From NCBI RefSeq assembly GCF_029851875.1, contig NZ_JARKVC010000032.1:18709-82708 (forward strand): a stretch of 64,000 nt of DNA. Reading direction: 5' to 3'. This stretch comes from Actinomyces sp. GTDB taxonomy: Bacteria > Actinomycetota > Actinomycetes > Actinomycetales > Actinomycetaceae. A program made the position numbers and the translations under genes. The notes beneath the pieces were generated by a model. It did not search any database and had not been told where the DNA came from. It saw only the letters and a list, made by a program, of their open reading frames with translations. Positions 42,303-51,518 of this stretch are shown here, piece by piece (position 1 is the first letter of the stretch; every line of letters starts with the position of its first letter).

Positions 42303-43454
42303 CTACTTCGTCGTCCGTACGGCCGTGTCGAGAACCAGAGAGGCGGCCCCCAAGGCTGCCGCGGTCCCTGAGCTGGGCGACAGGCGGATCTCCATCGGCC
42401 CGCGAACGCCCGCACCAAAGCGCAGTGCCAGCTCCTCCTCCAGCACCGGCAGGTAGAAGGCCCCAGCGGCGCCCGCGCTCGGTCCGGTGAGCACCACCGT
42501 CGCCACGTCCAGGACGTTGACCACCGAGCGCACCGCTACCGCCAGCGCCCGCGCCGACTCGGCCAGCAGCCCCTGCGCCGCCAGGTCTCCGGCCTGCGCC
42601 GCACGCGCCACAGCCGCAAAGTCCGCCTCGACGCTCCCGCGCGCACCGGGCTGGGGCCCGAGCCCCGCGGAGCACGCCAGGCTCTCCTGGGCACCAGCCC
42701 GCCTGACCACGGACACCGGCCCGCCCACAGCCTCCAGACAGCCGCGCGCGCCGCACGAGCACACTGGCCCAGCCAGCTCTACGCACACGTGGCCGAGCTC
42801 ACCCTCGCCCTGGTTGACTCCGCGCTGCAGCCGGCCGCCAGCCAGGTAGCCGCTACCGATCCCAGCCCCCAGGTAGACCACGAGCGCGTCATCGGTACTG
42901 CCGGCCGGCGAGACCCACCACTCCCCCACTGCCGCCGCCGAGGCGTCGTTGTCAAACAGGACCGGCAGCCCCAGGACGCTGGTCTGTCGCGCCTGCTGAC
43001 TCGCCAGGATCTCCGCGCGCACCGAGTCGGAGCCGACGACGCCAACCCCCAGCACCCGCTCGCGCGGCACCCCAGCACCCGTGAGAAGCTCGTCAACCGC
43101 CTGCGCCAGCGCCTGTAACCACTGGCTGCTGCCCAGGTCGCACGGGCGCCGCGTTCGCGCCACCACCGCCCCCAGGAGGTTGGCGAGAACCAGCACCATG
43201 TCGCACCGGGTGAGGTGGACGCCGACGGCGTAGCGCGCGTCAGGCACGACCTGGACGAAGGTGCGGGGCTTGCCGCCCGTCGAGCGCGCACGGCCGCTCT
43301 CCTCGACCAGACCCTCCTCCATCAGATGGCGTACCAGGGTGGAGATGGTGGCGCCAGTCAGGCCGGTGCGCTCGGCCAGGCCCGCACGCGATGCCCGCCC
43401 CGAGGCGCGCACGAGGTCAAAGACGAGCGCCCTGGTGTCCACGCCCCTGGCCAT
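42303..43454 (-). CDS. ROK-family transcriptional regulator (NagC/XylR type)
   Basis: 383 residues. The N-terminal winged helix is RALVFDLVRASGRASRAGLAERTGLTGATISTLVRHLMEEGLVEE. The ROK sugar-kinase-like domain follows, with LPVLFDNDASAAAVGEWW, ALVVYLGAGIGSGYLAGGRL, EGELGHVCVELAGPVCSCGARGCLEAVGG (the ExGH and CxCGxxGCxE zinc motifs) and VVLTGPSAGAAG. It should bind a sugar and repress a transport or catabolic operon. It is divergent from the HTH-less LacI-type gene and next to the beta-mannosidase/Opp operon, the probable target. Confidence 0.93.
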   Translation of the reverse strand: MARGVDTRALVFDLVRASGRASRAGLAERTGLTGATISTLVRHLMEEGLVEESGRARSTGGKPRTFVQVVPDARYAVGVHLTRCDMVLVLANLLGAVVARTRRPCDLGSSQWLQALAQAVDELLTGAGVPRERVLGVGVVGSDSVRAEILASQQARQTSVLGLPVLFDNDASAAAVGEWWVSPAGSTDDALVVYLGAGIGSGYLAGGRLQRGVNQGEGELGHVCVELAGPVCSCGARGCLEAVGGPVSVVRRAGAQESLACSAGLGPQPGARGSVEADFAAVARAAQAGDLAAQGLLAESARALAVAVRSVVNVLDVATVVLTGPSAGAAGAFYLPVLEEELALRFGAGVRGPMEIRLSPSSGTAAALGAASLVLDTAVRTTK

Positions 43455-43631
43455 CGTCCCTCCCTCATCGTGTCCGTGGACCCTAGCGCCGGCACCTGTG
43501 CTGGTGCCAGCGCGGGCCCGACCCTGTCACCGGTTAGTCACAGCGCGCTCTAGACTGACCAGGCGCCCGCTGCAGTGCAAGGATCGCACTCATCAGGCCC
43601 CGCCTGCACCCTCAACGCCCAAGGAGCACCC
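43455..43631. promoter_or_regulatory. Divergent promoter region between ROK and LacI-type genes
   Basis: The gap contains the inverted repeat GGCACCTGTGCTGGTGCC near 43,491 and GGTTAGTCACAG further on. Either could be a regulator site. No confident -35/-10 pair is seen. Confidence 0.3.
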
Positions 43632-44480
43632 ATGGCGACCGCGACCCACCGCTGGGGCATGGTGCTGGACCGGCCTCGCGGCCTGTACACCGCCGAGTCC
43701 TACTACGCCGAGGTCACCGACGGCATCGAGGAGGTCCTGCACGAGACCGCCGTGACCTTCTTCCTCCACCAGGTCTCCAGCATGGAGGAGGAGATCGCCG
43801 CCTACCAGCGTTGGGCCCGTGAGCGCTTCGTGGACGGCGTCATCATCGTGGACCTGGTCGACGACGACCCCCGCCCACCGCTGCTGGAGCGCCTGGGACT
43901 GCGCGCCCTGTACGCCGGAGCCGACACTCCGCCGTCGGGCTCTAGCGCCCTGACAAGTAAGAACGCTGAGTGGACCCGCACCGTCCTCACTCCCCTGGTC
44001 CAGGCCGGCCACCATCACATCGCGCGCGTGAGCGGCCCCGCGAGGCTGGTTCACACCCGCGTGCGCACCGAGGCCGCCGGAAGCTTTGCCAGCGAGCACG
44101 GCGTGGAGCTGACGACGCTCGAGGGCGACTACTCCGCCGCCTCCGGCCGGGAGGCGACTCGTGCCCTGCTGCAGCTCGATCCGAGGCCCACCGCCATCAT
44201 CTATGACAACGACACCATGGCCCTGGCCGGTATCGCCACCGCGCGCGAGATGGGCGTCCCGGTCCCCGAGCAGCTGAGCGTAGCCGCCTGGGACGACTCG
44301 CTGTCCTGCCGTCTCGCGCACCCGCCGGTGGCTGCGCTGACGGACAACTCCCACGAGCTCGGCCGCCTCATCGCCCAGGCGCTGCTGCTCCTGGACGAGG
44401 GCGAGACCCGCGTCCTCCTGCCGCACCCGCAGCGACGCTGGCTGGCCAGAGGCTCGGTGGGGCCGGTGGCGTCTCGGTGA
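43632..44480 (+). CDS. LacI/GalR-type sugar-binding protein lacking the DNA-binding domain
   Basis: 282 residues from the ATG at 43632, with AAGGAG 7 nt upstream. The whole protein is a LacI-family effector domain: RWGMVLDRPRGLYTAESYYAEVTDGIEEVLHE (start of the first lobe), FVDGVIIVDLVDDD, AEWTRTVLTPLVQAGHHHIARVSG, PTAIIYDNDTMALAGIATAREMGVPVPEQLSVAAWDDSLSCRLAHPPVAAL. The usual 55-60-residue HTH is absent, and no HTH is seen in other upstream frames. It has no signal peptide, so it is probably a cytosolic sensor. It may act with the ROK protein or be a relic. A short CCGGCTG/CAGCCGG hairpin at 44514-44530 separates it from the convergent mannosidase gene. Confidence 0.8.
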   Translation: MATATHRWGMVLDRPRGLYTAESYYAEVTDGIEEVLHETAVTFFLHQVSSMEEEIAAYQRWARERFVDGVIIVDLVDDDPRPPLLERLGLRALYAGADTPPSGSSALTSKNAEWTRTVLTPLVQAGHHHIARVSGPARLVHTRVRTEAAGSFASEHGVELTTLEGDYSAASGREATRALLQLDPRPTAIIYDNDTMALAGIATAREMGVPVPEQLSVAAWDDSLSCRLAHPPVAALTDNSHELGRLIAQALLLLDEGETRVLLPHPQRRWLARGSVGPVASR

Positions 44481-44522
44481 GGACGGCGTCGCCCGCCGCC
44501 TTCCACGACACCACCGGCTGGC

Positions 44523-47012
44523 TCAGCCGGCCAGGTCGTTGGCGCTGCGCAGCACCGGCCAGGAGCCGAGCACCGAGGGATCGTCCAGTTCCGGGCCCCG
44601 GACGGTGAAGGTCGCCGTCTCACCGGGCAGGAGGGTGACCAGCATGTCGTCGACGACGGCGCCGGGCAGCACCTCATCGGCCGTCAGCGCGAGGTCACGC
44701 AGCAGGACCTGCGCCGTCACCTCGACCCGGTAGCCGTCCTCGACCCGGTCCACCGCTACCTGCGCCTGGGGCGCCGGGAGCCCGGCCTCGCGGTCGGTGG
44801 AGGTGAACCACACGGCCCGTCGCACGCCGTCGGCCTCGGCCACGAGGAAGCCGTCCGCCTCCAGCGGCGCCGCCACGAGGACGGCCGTCGAGGAGGCCGG
44901 CGCCGTGCTGAGATCCAGCGTCTCCCAGACCACCTCACCGCCGTGGCGCGACCCGCGACCGAGGCGAACCTGGGCGTTCCAGGGCTGGCGCAGGTTGTTG
45001 ACCGCCGCCAGGCGCACCTGCCCCGGCCCTGCTGGCTGGAGCACGAGCATCCGCTCCTCGTGGGCGTGACGCATGGCGTACCAGCCGGGCTTGCGCACAC
45101 CGGCGCTGTCCACCACAGCCCAGGAGATGACCGGCCAGCAGTCGTTGAGCTGCCAGATCACCGAGCCGGTGCACAGCGGCTGGATGGAGCGGAAGTGGCT
45201 GATGCCAAAGTGGAGGGCCCGGGCCTGGTTGAGCTGGGTGGCCCAGTGCCAGCGGCGGAAGTCGGCCGGCTCAGTGAGGTGGTTGTCGATGCCGCGCTGG
45301 AGCTTGGCGAAGCCGTTGTCCGCCTTCTGGTGGACGGCCAGCTGGGCGCCGTCGCGCGAGAGCGGGGAGTCGTGCACTGAGGCGAGCAGGGTCGAGTAGG
45401 CCATGGGCCCGCCAAAGCCGAACTCGGAGGCGAAGCGCGGGGCGTGGTCGGCGTAGTGGAGGTAGTCGAGCTCGTTCCACACGTCCCACACGTGGGTGTC
45501 GCCGTCGGTGTCGTTGTTGGCCTCAGCCTGCGGGTCGGGGCAGAAGGGGCTGGCTGGGACGTAGGGCGTGGTGGGGTCGAGCTCGGCCACGATCGCCGGC
45601 AGCAGCTCGCGGTAGTAGCCCAGCCCCCAGGTACGCTCCCCCAGACGCTCCTTCCAGCCCCAGCTCTGGTAGCCGGTCTCGTTCTCGTTGTTGCCGCACC
45701 ACAGGGCCAGGCTCGCGCGCCCGCCGATCCGTCCCACCGCCTGGCGCGCCTCGATGAGGACCGTCTGGCGCAGCCAGTCCTCCTCGGCGTAAGCGGCGCA
45801 GGCGAAGGCGAAGTCCTGCCACACGAGCAGGCCGAGCTCGTCAGTGGCGTCGTAGAAGTCCTCGGACTCGTACAGGCCGCCGCCCCACACGCGCACGAGG
45901 TTGCAGCCGCCGTCGACGGCGTCCGTCAACGCCCGGCGGTAGTCGGCGGCAGTGACGCGAGTGAAGAAGACGTCGTCGGGGATCCAGTTGACGCCCTTGA
46001 CGAGGATGAGCTCGCCGTTGACCAGCAGCCGCAGAGGCGCGCCGACCTCGTCGGGGGTCAGGTCGGTCCCCATGTGGCGGAAGCCGACCTTGCGGCTCCA
46101 GACCGGCTCGCCGTCGACGCTCAGGACCGAGTCGTACAGCGGCTGCTCGCCGTAGCCTCGCGGCCACCACACCTGCGGCTCGGCCACGCGCGCCTCCAGG
46201 ACCACCTCGCTGACGCCCGGCTCGCTCACAGTGGCCGTGACCGTCTGGCCGCCGACGGCGTAGCTCAGACGCGTGGGCGCCTCGCCCTCCGCCCGCTCGA
46301 CCTGAGCGGTCAGGCGGGCGAGGCCGATCAGTCCGCCCTGGCCCGCGGTCACCGGTGCGGCGAGCGGCTCGCCTCCCGCGCCCAGCAGGTCGACGCCCAC
46401 ACGCACCTCTCGCAGACGCGAGCCACTCCAGCGCTCCAGCCGTACCGGCTTCCAGATGCCGGCGGTGACGGTGACGGGGCCCCAGTCCCACCCGAAGGAG
46501 CAGGAGGCCTTGCGCACCATGGAGAAGGGCACAGGATAGGCGGTGGGGTAGTCCCCGTAGCGGCGGGCGCGCTCCTCCGCGACGTTGAGGGCCGAGGTGA
46601 AGTCGACGACGAGCTCGTTGCCCTCCTCACGCAGCAGGTGGGTGACGTCGAAGTGGTAGGAGCGGAACTGGTTGTCGGTACGTCCCACCTCGGTGCCGTT
46701 GAGGGTGACGACGGCGATCGTGTCCAGTCCGTCGAAGGCCAGCTCAGCGTGCTCGCCCTCGGCGAGCACCGCGGCGTCGAAGGTGGTGGCGTAGCGCCAG
46801 TCGCAGCGCCACATCCACTTCAGCCTCTCCTCGTTGTCCCCGTCCAGGGGATCGGGGATGAGGCCGGCGTCCAGCAGGTCGGTGTGGACGCACCCGGGGA
46901 CCGTGGCCGGGACGGTGGCGGGCAGGCGGAGGCGGGTGGCGAGGTCAGCGGGCAGCGGACCGTCCAGGAGACTGAGCTGCCAGCCAGAGTCGAGGGTGGT
47001 GGAGGTGAGCAT
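44523..47012 (-). CDS. Beta-mannosidase, glycoside hydrolase family 2
   Basis: 829 residues, normal for intracellular GH2 beta-mannosidases, with no signal peptide. The N-terminal jelly-roll has LAFDGLDTIAVVTLNGTEVGRTDNQFRSYHFDVTHLL, and MVRKASCSFGWDWGPVTVTAGIWKPV is diagnostic. The barrel has VKGVNWIPDDVF, NLVRVWGGGLYESEDFYDATDELGLLVWQDFAFACAAY, the acid/base Glu-443 in LWCGNNENE and the nucleophile Glu-530 in ASEFGFGGP. It removes terminal beta-mannose from imported oligosaccharides. It is the last gene of the Opp-type import operon. Confidence 0.93.
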   Translation of the reverse strand: MLTSTTLDSGWQLSLLDGPLPADLATRLRLPATVPATVPGCVHTDLLDAGLIPDPLDGDNEERLKWMWRCDWRYATTFDAAVLAEGEHAELAFDGLDTIAVVTLNGTEVGRTDNQFRSYHFDVTHLLREEGNELVVDFTSALNVAEERARRYGDYPTAYPVPFSMVRKASCSFGWDWGPVTVTAGIWKPVRLERWSGSRLREVRVGVDLLGAGGEPLAAPVTAGQGGLIGLARLTAQVERAEGEAPTRLSYAVGGQTVTATVSEPGVSEVVLEARVAEPQVWWPRGYGEQPLYDSVLSVDGEPVWSRKVGFRHMGTDLTPDEVGAPLRLLVNGELILVKGVNWIPDDVFFTRVTAADYRRALTDAVDGGCNLVRVWGGGLYESEDFYDATDELGLLVWQDFAFACAAYAEEDWLRQTVLIEARQAVGRIGGRASLALWCGNNENETGYQSWGWKERLGERTWGLGYYRELLPAIVAELDPTTPYVPASPFCPDPQAEANNDTDGDTHVWDVWNELDYLHYADHAPRFASEFGFGGPMAYSTLLASVHDSPLSRDGAQLAVHQKADNGFAKLQRGIDNHLTEPADFRRWHWATQLNQARALHFGISHFRSIQPLCTGSVIWQLNDCWPVISWAVVDSAGVRKPGWYAMRHAHEERMLVLQPAGPGQVRLAAVNNLRQPWNAQVRLGRGSRHGGEVVWETLDLSTAPASSTAVLVAAPLEADGFLVAEADGVRRAVWFTSTDREAGLPAPQAQVAVDRVEDGYRVEVTAQVLLRDLALTADEVLPGAVVDDMLVTLLPGETATFTVRGPELDDPSVLGSWPVLRSANDLAG

Positions 47013-47073
47013 GGGGCTCCTTCGCAGGTACGTGGTGGACGGGAAGAGGCAGGGACGTGGAGGGAGAGGAAGA

Positions 47074-47751
47074 TCAGCGACAGTGGCGCTGCGTCCAGGC
47101 GCTCCACCACTGCTCAGCGATGAGACGGTGCCCAGCGGGGCCGGGGTGGACCCCGTCGGCGGCGACCGCGGCGGCTCCGACCTGCTCAGCCAGGGCTTCC
47201 ATCGGTTCCTGAAGAGGGACGTAGACGGCCCCTAGCCACGAGGCGACCGCCTCGATCGCGCTGATCCTGGGCTCCAGGTCCTGCGCCCAGTCACGGTCCT
47301 GCCCCACAGCCGGCAGGACGAAGGGTGAGACGAGGACCAGCTGCGTGCCCGCCTCGGCCAGGGGTGCGAGCAGGCTCGCGAGCCGGTCTCGGAAGAGGTC
47401 CGTGGGGGAGAGCATGCCGCAGTCGTAGCGACGCCAGGTGTCATTGATACCGATGTAGACGCTGAGCAGGTCAGGGTGCAGGTCCAGCACGTCGGTGGAC
47501 CAGCGTGCTGCCAGGTCGGCCAGTCGGTCCCCGCCCACTCCGGTGTTGAGGACCTCGACGCCCGCAGGCCCCGTGGCAAGGGGCCCTGCCGCGAGCACGC
47601 TGACGTAGCCCTCCCCCAGATCGTGCGGGTCAGTGTTGTCACGCCGTCCCCACTCGGTGATGGAGTCCCCGGTGAACAGCCAGCGCGAGCGGGGAGGCGT
47701 GCCTGGGTGCGCGCCCGTCGCGGCCAGGGAGGAAGCGGGTGAGCAAGTCAT
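47074..47751 (-). CDS. SGNH/GDSL-family hydrolase (probable carbohydrate esterase)
   Basis: 225 residues. All four SGNH blocks are visible: FTGDSITEWG (Ser), NTGVGGDRLADLA (Gly), YIGINDTW (Asn) and VAADGVHPGPAGHRLIAEQWW (Asp/His). No signal peptide is evident, so it acts inside the cell. It is flanked by the ATPase gene (4-bp overlap) and beta-mannosidase, suggesting it removes acetyl groups from imported manno-oligosaccharides. The substrate is inferred from context. Confidence 0.88.
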   Translation of the reverse strand: MTCSPASSLAATGAHPGTPPRSRWLFTGDSITEWGRRDNTDPHDLGEGYVSVLAAGPLATGPAGVEVLNTGVGGDRLADLAARWSTDVLDLHPDLLSVYIGINDTWRRYDCGMLSPTDLFRDRLASLLAPLAEAGTQLVLVSPFVLPAVGQDRDWAQDLEPRISAIEAVASWLGAVYVPLQEPMEALAEQVGAAAVAADGVHPGPAGHRLIAEQWWSAWTQRHCR

Positions 47752-48581
47752 GCCTGCGCCCCCGCTGCCGTGCGGGCCGCCCGCAGCTCGGCGAGCCGAC
47801 GCTCAGGGTCTGGCGCCGCTGCCCGCAGGGTGCGGGTGTACTCGTGCTGAGGAGACAGGATCACCGAGTCGGCTGGCCCGCGCTCGACCACCTGGCCGCG
47901 ATAGAGCACCATGATCTCGTCAGAGAAGTGACGCGCTGTAGCCAGGTCGTGGGTGATGTAGAGGACGCCGAGCTCTCGCTCCTGCTGGATCTCAGCCAGC
48001 AGGTTGAGCACTCCCAGCCGGATCGAGACGTCCAGCATGGACACCGGCTCGTCCGCGATGAGGATTCCCGGATCAGGAGCCAGGGCGCGTGCGATCGCCA
48101 CTCGCTGGCGCTGACCGCCGGACAGCTCATGGGGCTTGCGCTCGGCGTAGTCCTCCGCCGGGTCCAGGCGCACGTGCCGCAGCAGGCCCAGCACACGCTC
48201 ACGCACCTGCTCGCGGCTCGTCTGCGGGTTGTGGAGCCTGACGGGCCGAGCCAGGTGGTGGCCGATGGAGTGGTAGGGGTTGAGGGAGGCGAAGGGGTCC
48301 TGGAAGACCATCTGGACGATCCCCCGGTAGTCCTTCATCCCGCGCCCGTGGTGGGCCACCGGCTCGCCGTCGATGAGGATCTGCCCGCTGGTGGGGGACT
48401 CCAGCTGAAGCAGGAGCTTGGCGATGGTGGACTTTCCTGAACCGGACTGGCCCACGAGCGCGATGGTCTTGCCGGGCACCAGACGGAAGGAGACATGGTC
48501 GACGGCACGCAGCGTCGTCGTCCTCAGCCCGTTGCGCAACGTGTAGTCCTTGACAAGGTCCTTGGCTTCCAGGACGGTCAT
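47748..48581 (-). CDS. Oligopeptide-type ABC transporter ATP-binding protein (OppF/DppF class)
   Basis: 277 residues. Walker A VGQSGSGKSTIAKLLLQLE, Q-loop IVQMVFQDPFASLNPYHSIG, signature LSGGQRQRVAIARALAPDPGILIADEPVSMLDVSI and H-loop YITHDLATARHF are complete. The VFQDPFASLNP motif is characteristic of the OppF class. It pairs with the OppD-class ATPase to power the importer, and its start overlaps that gene by 4 bp. Confidence 0.93.
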   Translation of the reverse strand: MTVLEAKDLVKDYTLRNGLRTTTLRAVDHVSFRLVPGKTIALVGQSGSGKSTIAKLLLQLESPTSGQILIDGEPVAHHGRGMKDYRGIVQMVFQDPFASLNPYHSIGHHLARPVRLHNPQTSREQVRERVLGLLRHVRLDPAEDYAERKPHELSGGQRQRVAIARALAPDPGILIADEPVSMLDVSIRLGVLNLLAEIQQERELGVLYITHDLATARHFSDEIMVLYRGQVVERGPADSVILSPQHEYTRTLRAAAPDPERRLAELRAARTAAGAQA

Positions 48582-49489
48582 GACTGCTCCTCCTTGTGGC
48601 TGCGTCCGGTGCGCACAAAGTCACCGCGCTCCCCCGTCAGCGACGGGAAGGAGCTGAGGAGCCGCTTGGTGTACTCCTCCTGGGGACGGGTGTAGAGCTC
48701 GACGGCGTCCGCCAGCTCGATGACCACGCCCTTGCGCATGACGGCGATCCGGTCAGAGATCTCCAGCAGAAGGGGCAGGTCATGGGTGATGAAGATGACG
48801 GCAAAGCCAAGCTCGGCGCGCAGCCGTGAGATCTCCTGGAGGATCTCTCGCTGGACCACGACGTCCAGGGCGGTGGTCGGCTCGTCCATGATGAGGATCT
48901 GGGGCTCCAGCGCCAGGGCCATGGCGATCATGACACGCTGGCGCATGCCGCCCGACAGCTCGTGGGGGTAGGCCTCCAGCCGGTTGCGGTCCACTCCCAC
49001 GCTCTCCAGCAGGTCCCCGCAGCGGGCCAGTCGCTCGGCCCTGCTCATCTCAGGACGGTGGGTGGTCAGCACGTCACCGAGCTGGGTCTTGATCTTGAGG
49101 ACCGGGTTGAGGGAGTTCATCGCTCCCTGGAAGACCATGGCCACCTTGTCCCAGCGCACGGCCCTCAGGTCCGCACCGGTGAGGGCGGTGAGGTCAATGT
49201 CGTACCCCTCACGGGAGTGGAAGACGGCAGAGCCGGCGACACGGCGTGCAGGGTCCTTGAGGAGCTGGATCGCCCCGTAGGCGAGGGTGGACTTTCCGCA
49301 ACCCGACTCCCCGGCCAGACCGAGGATCTCGCCGCGGTGGAGCGTCAGGCTGACGTCCTTGACCGCGTGGACGGGAGGATCGACGTCGTAGTCGATACTC
49401 ATGTGCTCGATGGTGAGCACCGGTGGGCGCCCGGGAGCCGAGCCGCCGGTGGCCTGGGCGTGAGTGCCTGGCTGGTGTGTGGGGGTCAT
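48578..49489 (-). CDS. Oligopeptide-type ABC transporter ATP-binding protein (OppD/DppD class)
   Basis: 303 residues from the ATG at 49489, which overlaps the permease stop; the track start adds 61 unsupported residues. It has LAGESGCGKSTLAYGAIQLL, VAMVFQGAMNSLNPVLKIKTQL, HELSGGMRQRVMIAMALALEPQILIMDEPTTALDVVVQ and FITHDLPLLLEISDRIAVMRKG, as in OppD proteins. It hydrolyses ATP on the inner face of the OppBC channel. Confidence 0.93.
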   Translation of the reverse strand: MTPTHQPGTHAQATGGSAPGRPPVLTIEHMSIDYDVDPPVHAVKDVSLTLHRGEILGLAGESGCGKSTLAYGAIQLLKDPARRVAGSAVFHSREGYDIDLTALTGADLRAVRWDKVAMVFQGAMNSLNPVLKIKTQLGDVLTTHRPEMSRAERLARCGDLLESVGVDRNRLEAYPHELSGGMRQRVMIAMALALEPQILIMDEPTTALDVVVQREILQEISRLRAELGFAVIFITHDLPLLLEISDRIAVMRKGVVIELADAVELYTRPQEEYTKRLLSSFPSLTGERGDFVRTGRSHKEEQS

Positions 49490-50463
49490 GCGAGCGCCTC
49501 CTGCTTCTGGCGGGCACGGCGAGACTCCACCTTCTGGCGGGCCCGACGGCGTTTCCTGGCGTCCGTGGCAGCGCGTAGCCTGGGGTTGATGGTCTCGTCG
49601 ATCGAGTAGTTGATCATGGACAGCGCTGCTCCGAACGCGGCGAGCATGAGGCCGGGCGGAATGAACCACCACCAGGCGCCCAGCCGCAGGGCCAGGCCGT
49701 TTTGTGCGTAGTAGAGCATCGTGCCCCAGGTGAAGGAGCCTGAGGCGCCCAGGCCCAGGAAGGCCAGTCCGGCCTCGCCCAGGATCCCGGCGATGATGGC
49801 ACCCACAACCTGGGAAGCCAGCAGCGGGATGAGGTTGGGCAGGATCTCGACGGTCAGGATGCGCCAGGTCTTCTCTCCGCTCACGCGAGCGGCCAGCACG
49901 TAGTCACGGCTGCGCACGGACAGGGTGACGCCTCGCAGCACCCGGGCTGATCCCGCCCAGGAGGTCAGCGACAGGATGAACGCCACGAGCCACACGCTCT
50001 TCTTGGGCACGTAGCCGGAGATGATGATGACCAGGGGCAGGCCTGGGATGACCAGCATGACGTTGGTGAACAGGGAGAAGAGGTCGTCGACCACGCCGCC
50101 GGCGAAGGCACCGACGACGCCGAAGAAGGCTGAGAGCAGCAACGTCAGGGCACCGACGACAAGGCCTACCAGGAGCGAGCCGCGCGTGGCATAGGCCAGC
50201 TGGGCCAGGACGTCCTGGCCGGTCTGGGTGGTGCCCAGGACGAACTCGCCGCTGGGGGCCGTCATACCGATGTCGCGCACGAGGGAGGGGTCACCGACGA
50301 CGAGAGGACCGATGAGTCCGAACAGGACAGTCAGCGTGACCACGCCACTCCCGATGGCGAGCTTCGGGGTCAGCCGCAGGCGCCGTCGTCGTGAACGACG
50401 TGTGGTGGGCACAGCGCCAGGAGCGCGGGAGGCTGAAGAGGTAGCAGGGCTTTCGTGTGACAT
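49486..50463 (-). CDS. Opp/Dpp-type ABC transporter permease (OppC class)
   Basis: 325 residues. A short basic N-terminus precedes the first helix (LAIGSGVVTLTVLFGLIGPLVVGDPS). HVLGTTQTGQDVLAQ-type sequence is present as FVLGTTQTGQDVLAQLAYATRGSLLVGLVVGALTLL, and the coupling EAA loop is DYVLAARVSGEKTWRILTVEILPNLIPLLASQ. It ends MINYSIDETINPRLRAA, as in OppC. It sits between OppB and OppD in the operon. Confidence 0.92.
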   Translation of the reverse strand: MSHESPATSSASRAPGAVPTTRRSRRRRLRLTPKLAIGSGVVTLTVLFGLIGPLVVGDPSLVRDIGMTAPSGEFVLGTTQTGQDVLAQLAYATRGSLLVGLVVGALTLLLSAFFGVVGAFAGGVVDDLFSLFTNVMLVIPGLPLVIIISGYVPKKSVWLVAFILSLTSWAGSARVLRGVTLSVRSRDYVLAARVSGEKTWRILTVEILPNLIPLLASQVVGAIIAGILGEAGLAFLGLGASGSFTWGTMLYYAQNGLALRLGAWWWFIPPGLMLAAFGAALSMINYSIDETINPRLRAATDARKRRRARQKVESRRARQKQEALA

Positions 50464-50475
50464 GACGTTTCTCCT

Positions 50476-51465
50476 TCAGCCCCGGGCCCGCGTGCGCGGG
50501 TCGATGACGCCGTAGAGCAGGTCGACGATGAGGTTGGCGCCCAGGACGGACAGGGTGATGACGAGGAAGATGCCCTGCATGAGCGCGTAGTCGTTGTTGT
50601 TGACAGCCTGGTAGAGCGCCGTGCCGATCCCCGGGTAGGAGAAGACCTGCTCGGTGACCAGCGACCCTGCCACGACGAATCCCAGGGAGATCGCGAAGCC
50701 GGAGATCGAGGGCAGGACCGCGTTACGGGCGGCGTACCAGGCGCGGATACGGCGTGGGGTCAGCCCCTTGGCCTCTGCGGTGAGGATGTAGTCCTCGCTC
50801 ATGGTGGAGATCATCATGTTGCGCATCCCCAGCGCCCAGCCGCCGACCGAGGAGATGACGATCGTGACCGCAGGCAGGACGCCGTAGTACAGCACTGACT
50901 TGATGAAGGGCCAGTTGAGGCCGATCTGGGTGCCGTAGACGTCGTAGCCGCCGTGGATGGGGAAGACCCGCCAGGTGGAGGCGAAGAGGAGCAGCAGGAT
51001 GAGCGCCAGCCAGAAGTAGGGAACTGACTGGAGCATGGTGAGCCCCGGGATGATGTTGTCCAGGAAGTGACCGCGCTTCCATCCAGCGGCGGCCCCCAGG
51101 CCCACGCCGAGCAGGAAGGAGATGACGGTCGCCAGGCCTACCAGGCCGATCGTCCAGGGCAGAGTCTGACCGATGACCTGGCTGACCGGCGTCGGGAAGT
51201 AGGCCACGGAGACCCCCAGCTCGCCGTGAGCCAGCTGGGAGAGGTAGTCCAGGTACTGCTGCCACATGGAGGAACCGGTATCCGTGCCCAGCAGGGCCTC
51301 GATGGCCTGGCGGGTGGCGGGGTTGACCTGACCGCGTGCAGCCAGTCGCGAGACCATGATGTCCACGGGGTTGCCTGGTAGCAGGCGGGGAAGGAGGAAG
51401 TTGAGGGTGACGGCTGCCCACAGGGCGATGGCGTAGAACCCAAGCTTTCTCATCAGAAATCGCAT
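50476..51465 (-). CDS. Opp/Dpp-type ABC transporter permease (OppB class)
   Basis: 329 residues from the ATG at 51465, which has GGAAGG upstream; the track ORF begins 33 residues earlier without support. FLMRKLGFYAIALWAAVTLNFLLPRLLPGNPVDIM is the first OppB helix with the LPGNP motif. ILTAEAKGLTPRRIRAWYAARNAVLPSISGFAISLG is the EAA loop, and VVAGSLVTEQVFSYPGIGTALYQAVNNNDYALMQGIF is conserved in the family. It forms the channel together with OppC. Confidence 0.92.
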   Translation of the reverse strand: MRFLMRKLGFYAIALWAAVTLNFLLPRLLPGNPVDIMVSRLAARGQVNPATRQAIEALLGTDTGSSMWQQYLDYLSQLAHGELGVSVAYFPTPVSQVIGQTLPWTIGLVGLATVISFLLGVGLGAAAGWKRGHFLDNIIPGLTMLQSVPYFWLALILLLLFASTWRVFPIHGGYDVYGTQIGLNWPFIKSVLYYGVLPAVTIVISSVGGWALGMRNMMISTMSEDYILTAEAKGLTPRRIRAWYAARNAVLPSISGFAISLGFVVAGSLVTEQVFSYPGIGTALYQAVNNNDYALMQGIFLVITLSVLGANLIVDLLYGVIDPRTRARG

Positions 51466-51518
51466 CAGTGCGCCTTCCGTGATGTGTGCCAGTGGGACGG
51501 GGGTGCTGGCGAGCAGGC

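Noticed and set aside
45444-47123. 559-residue plus-strand ORF opposite beta-mannosidase
   Set aside because: Antisense shadow; Val/Gly/Asp-rich with no domain.
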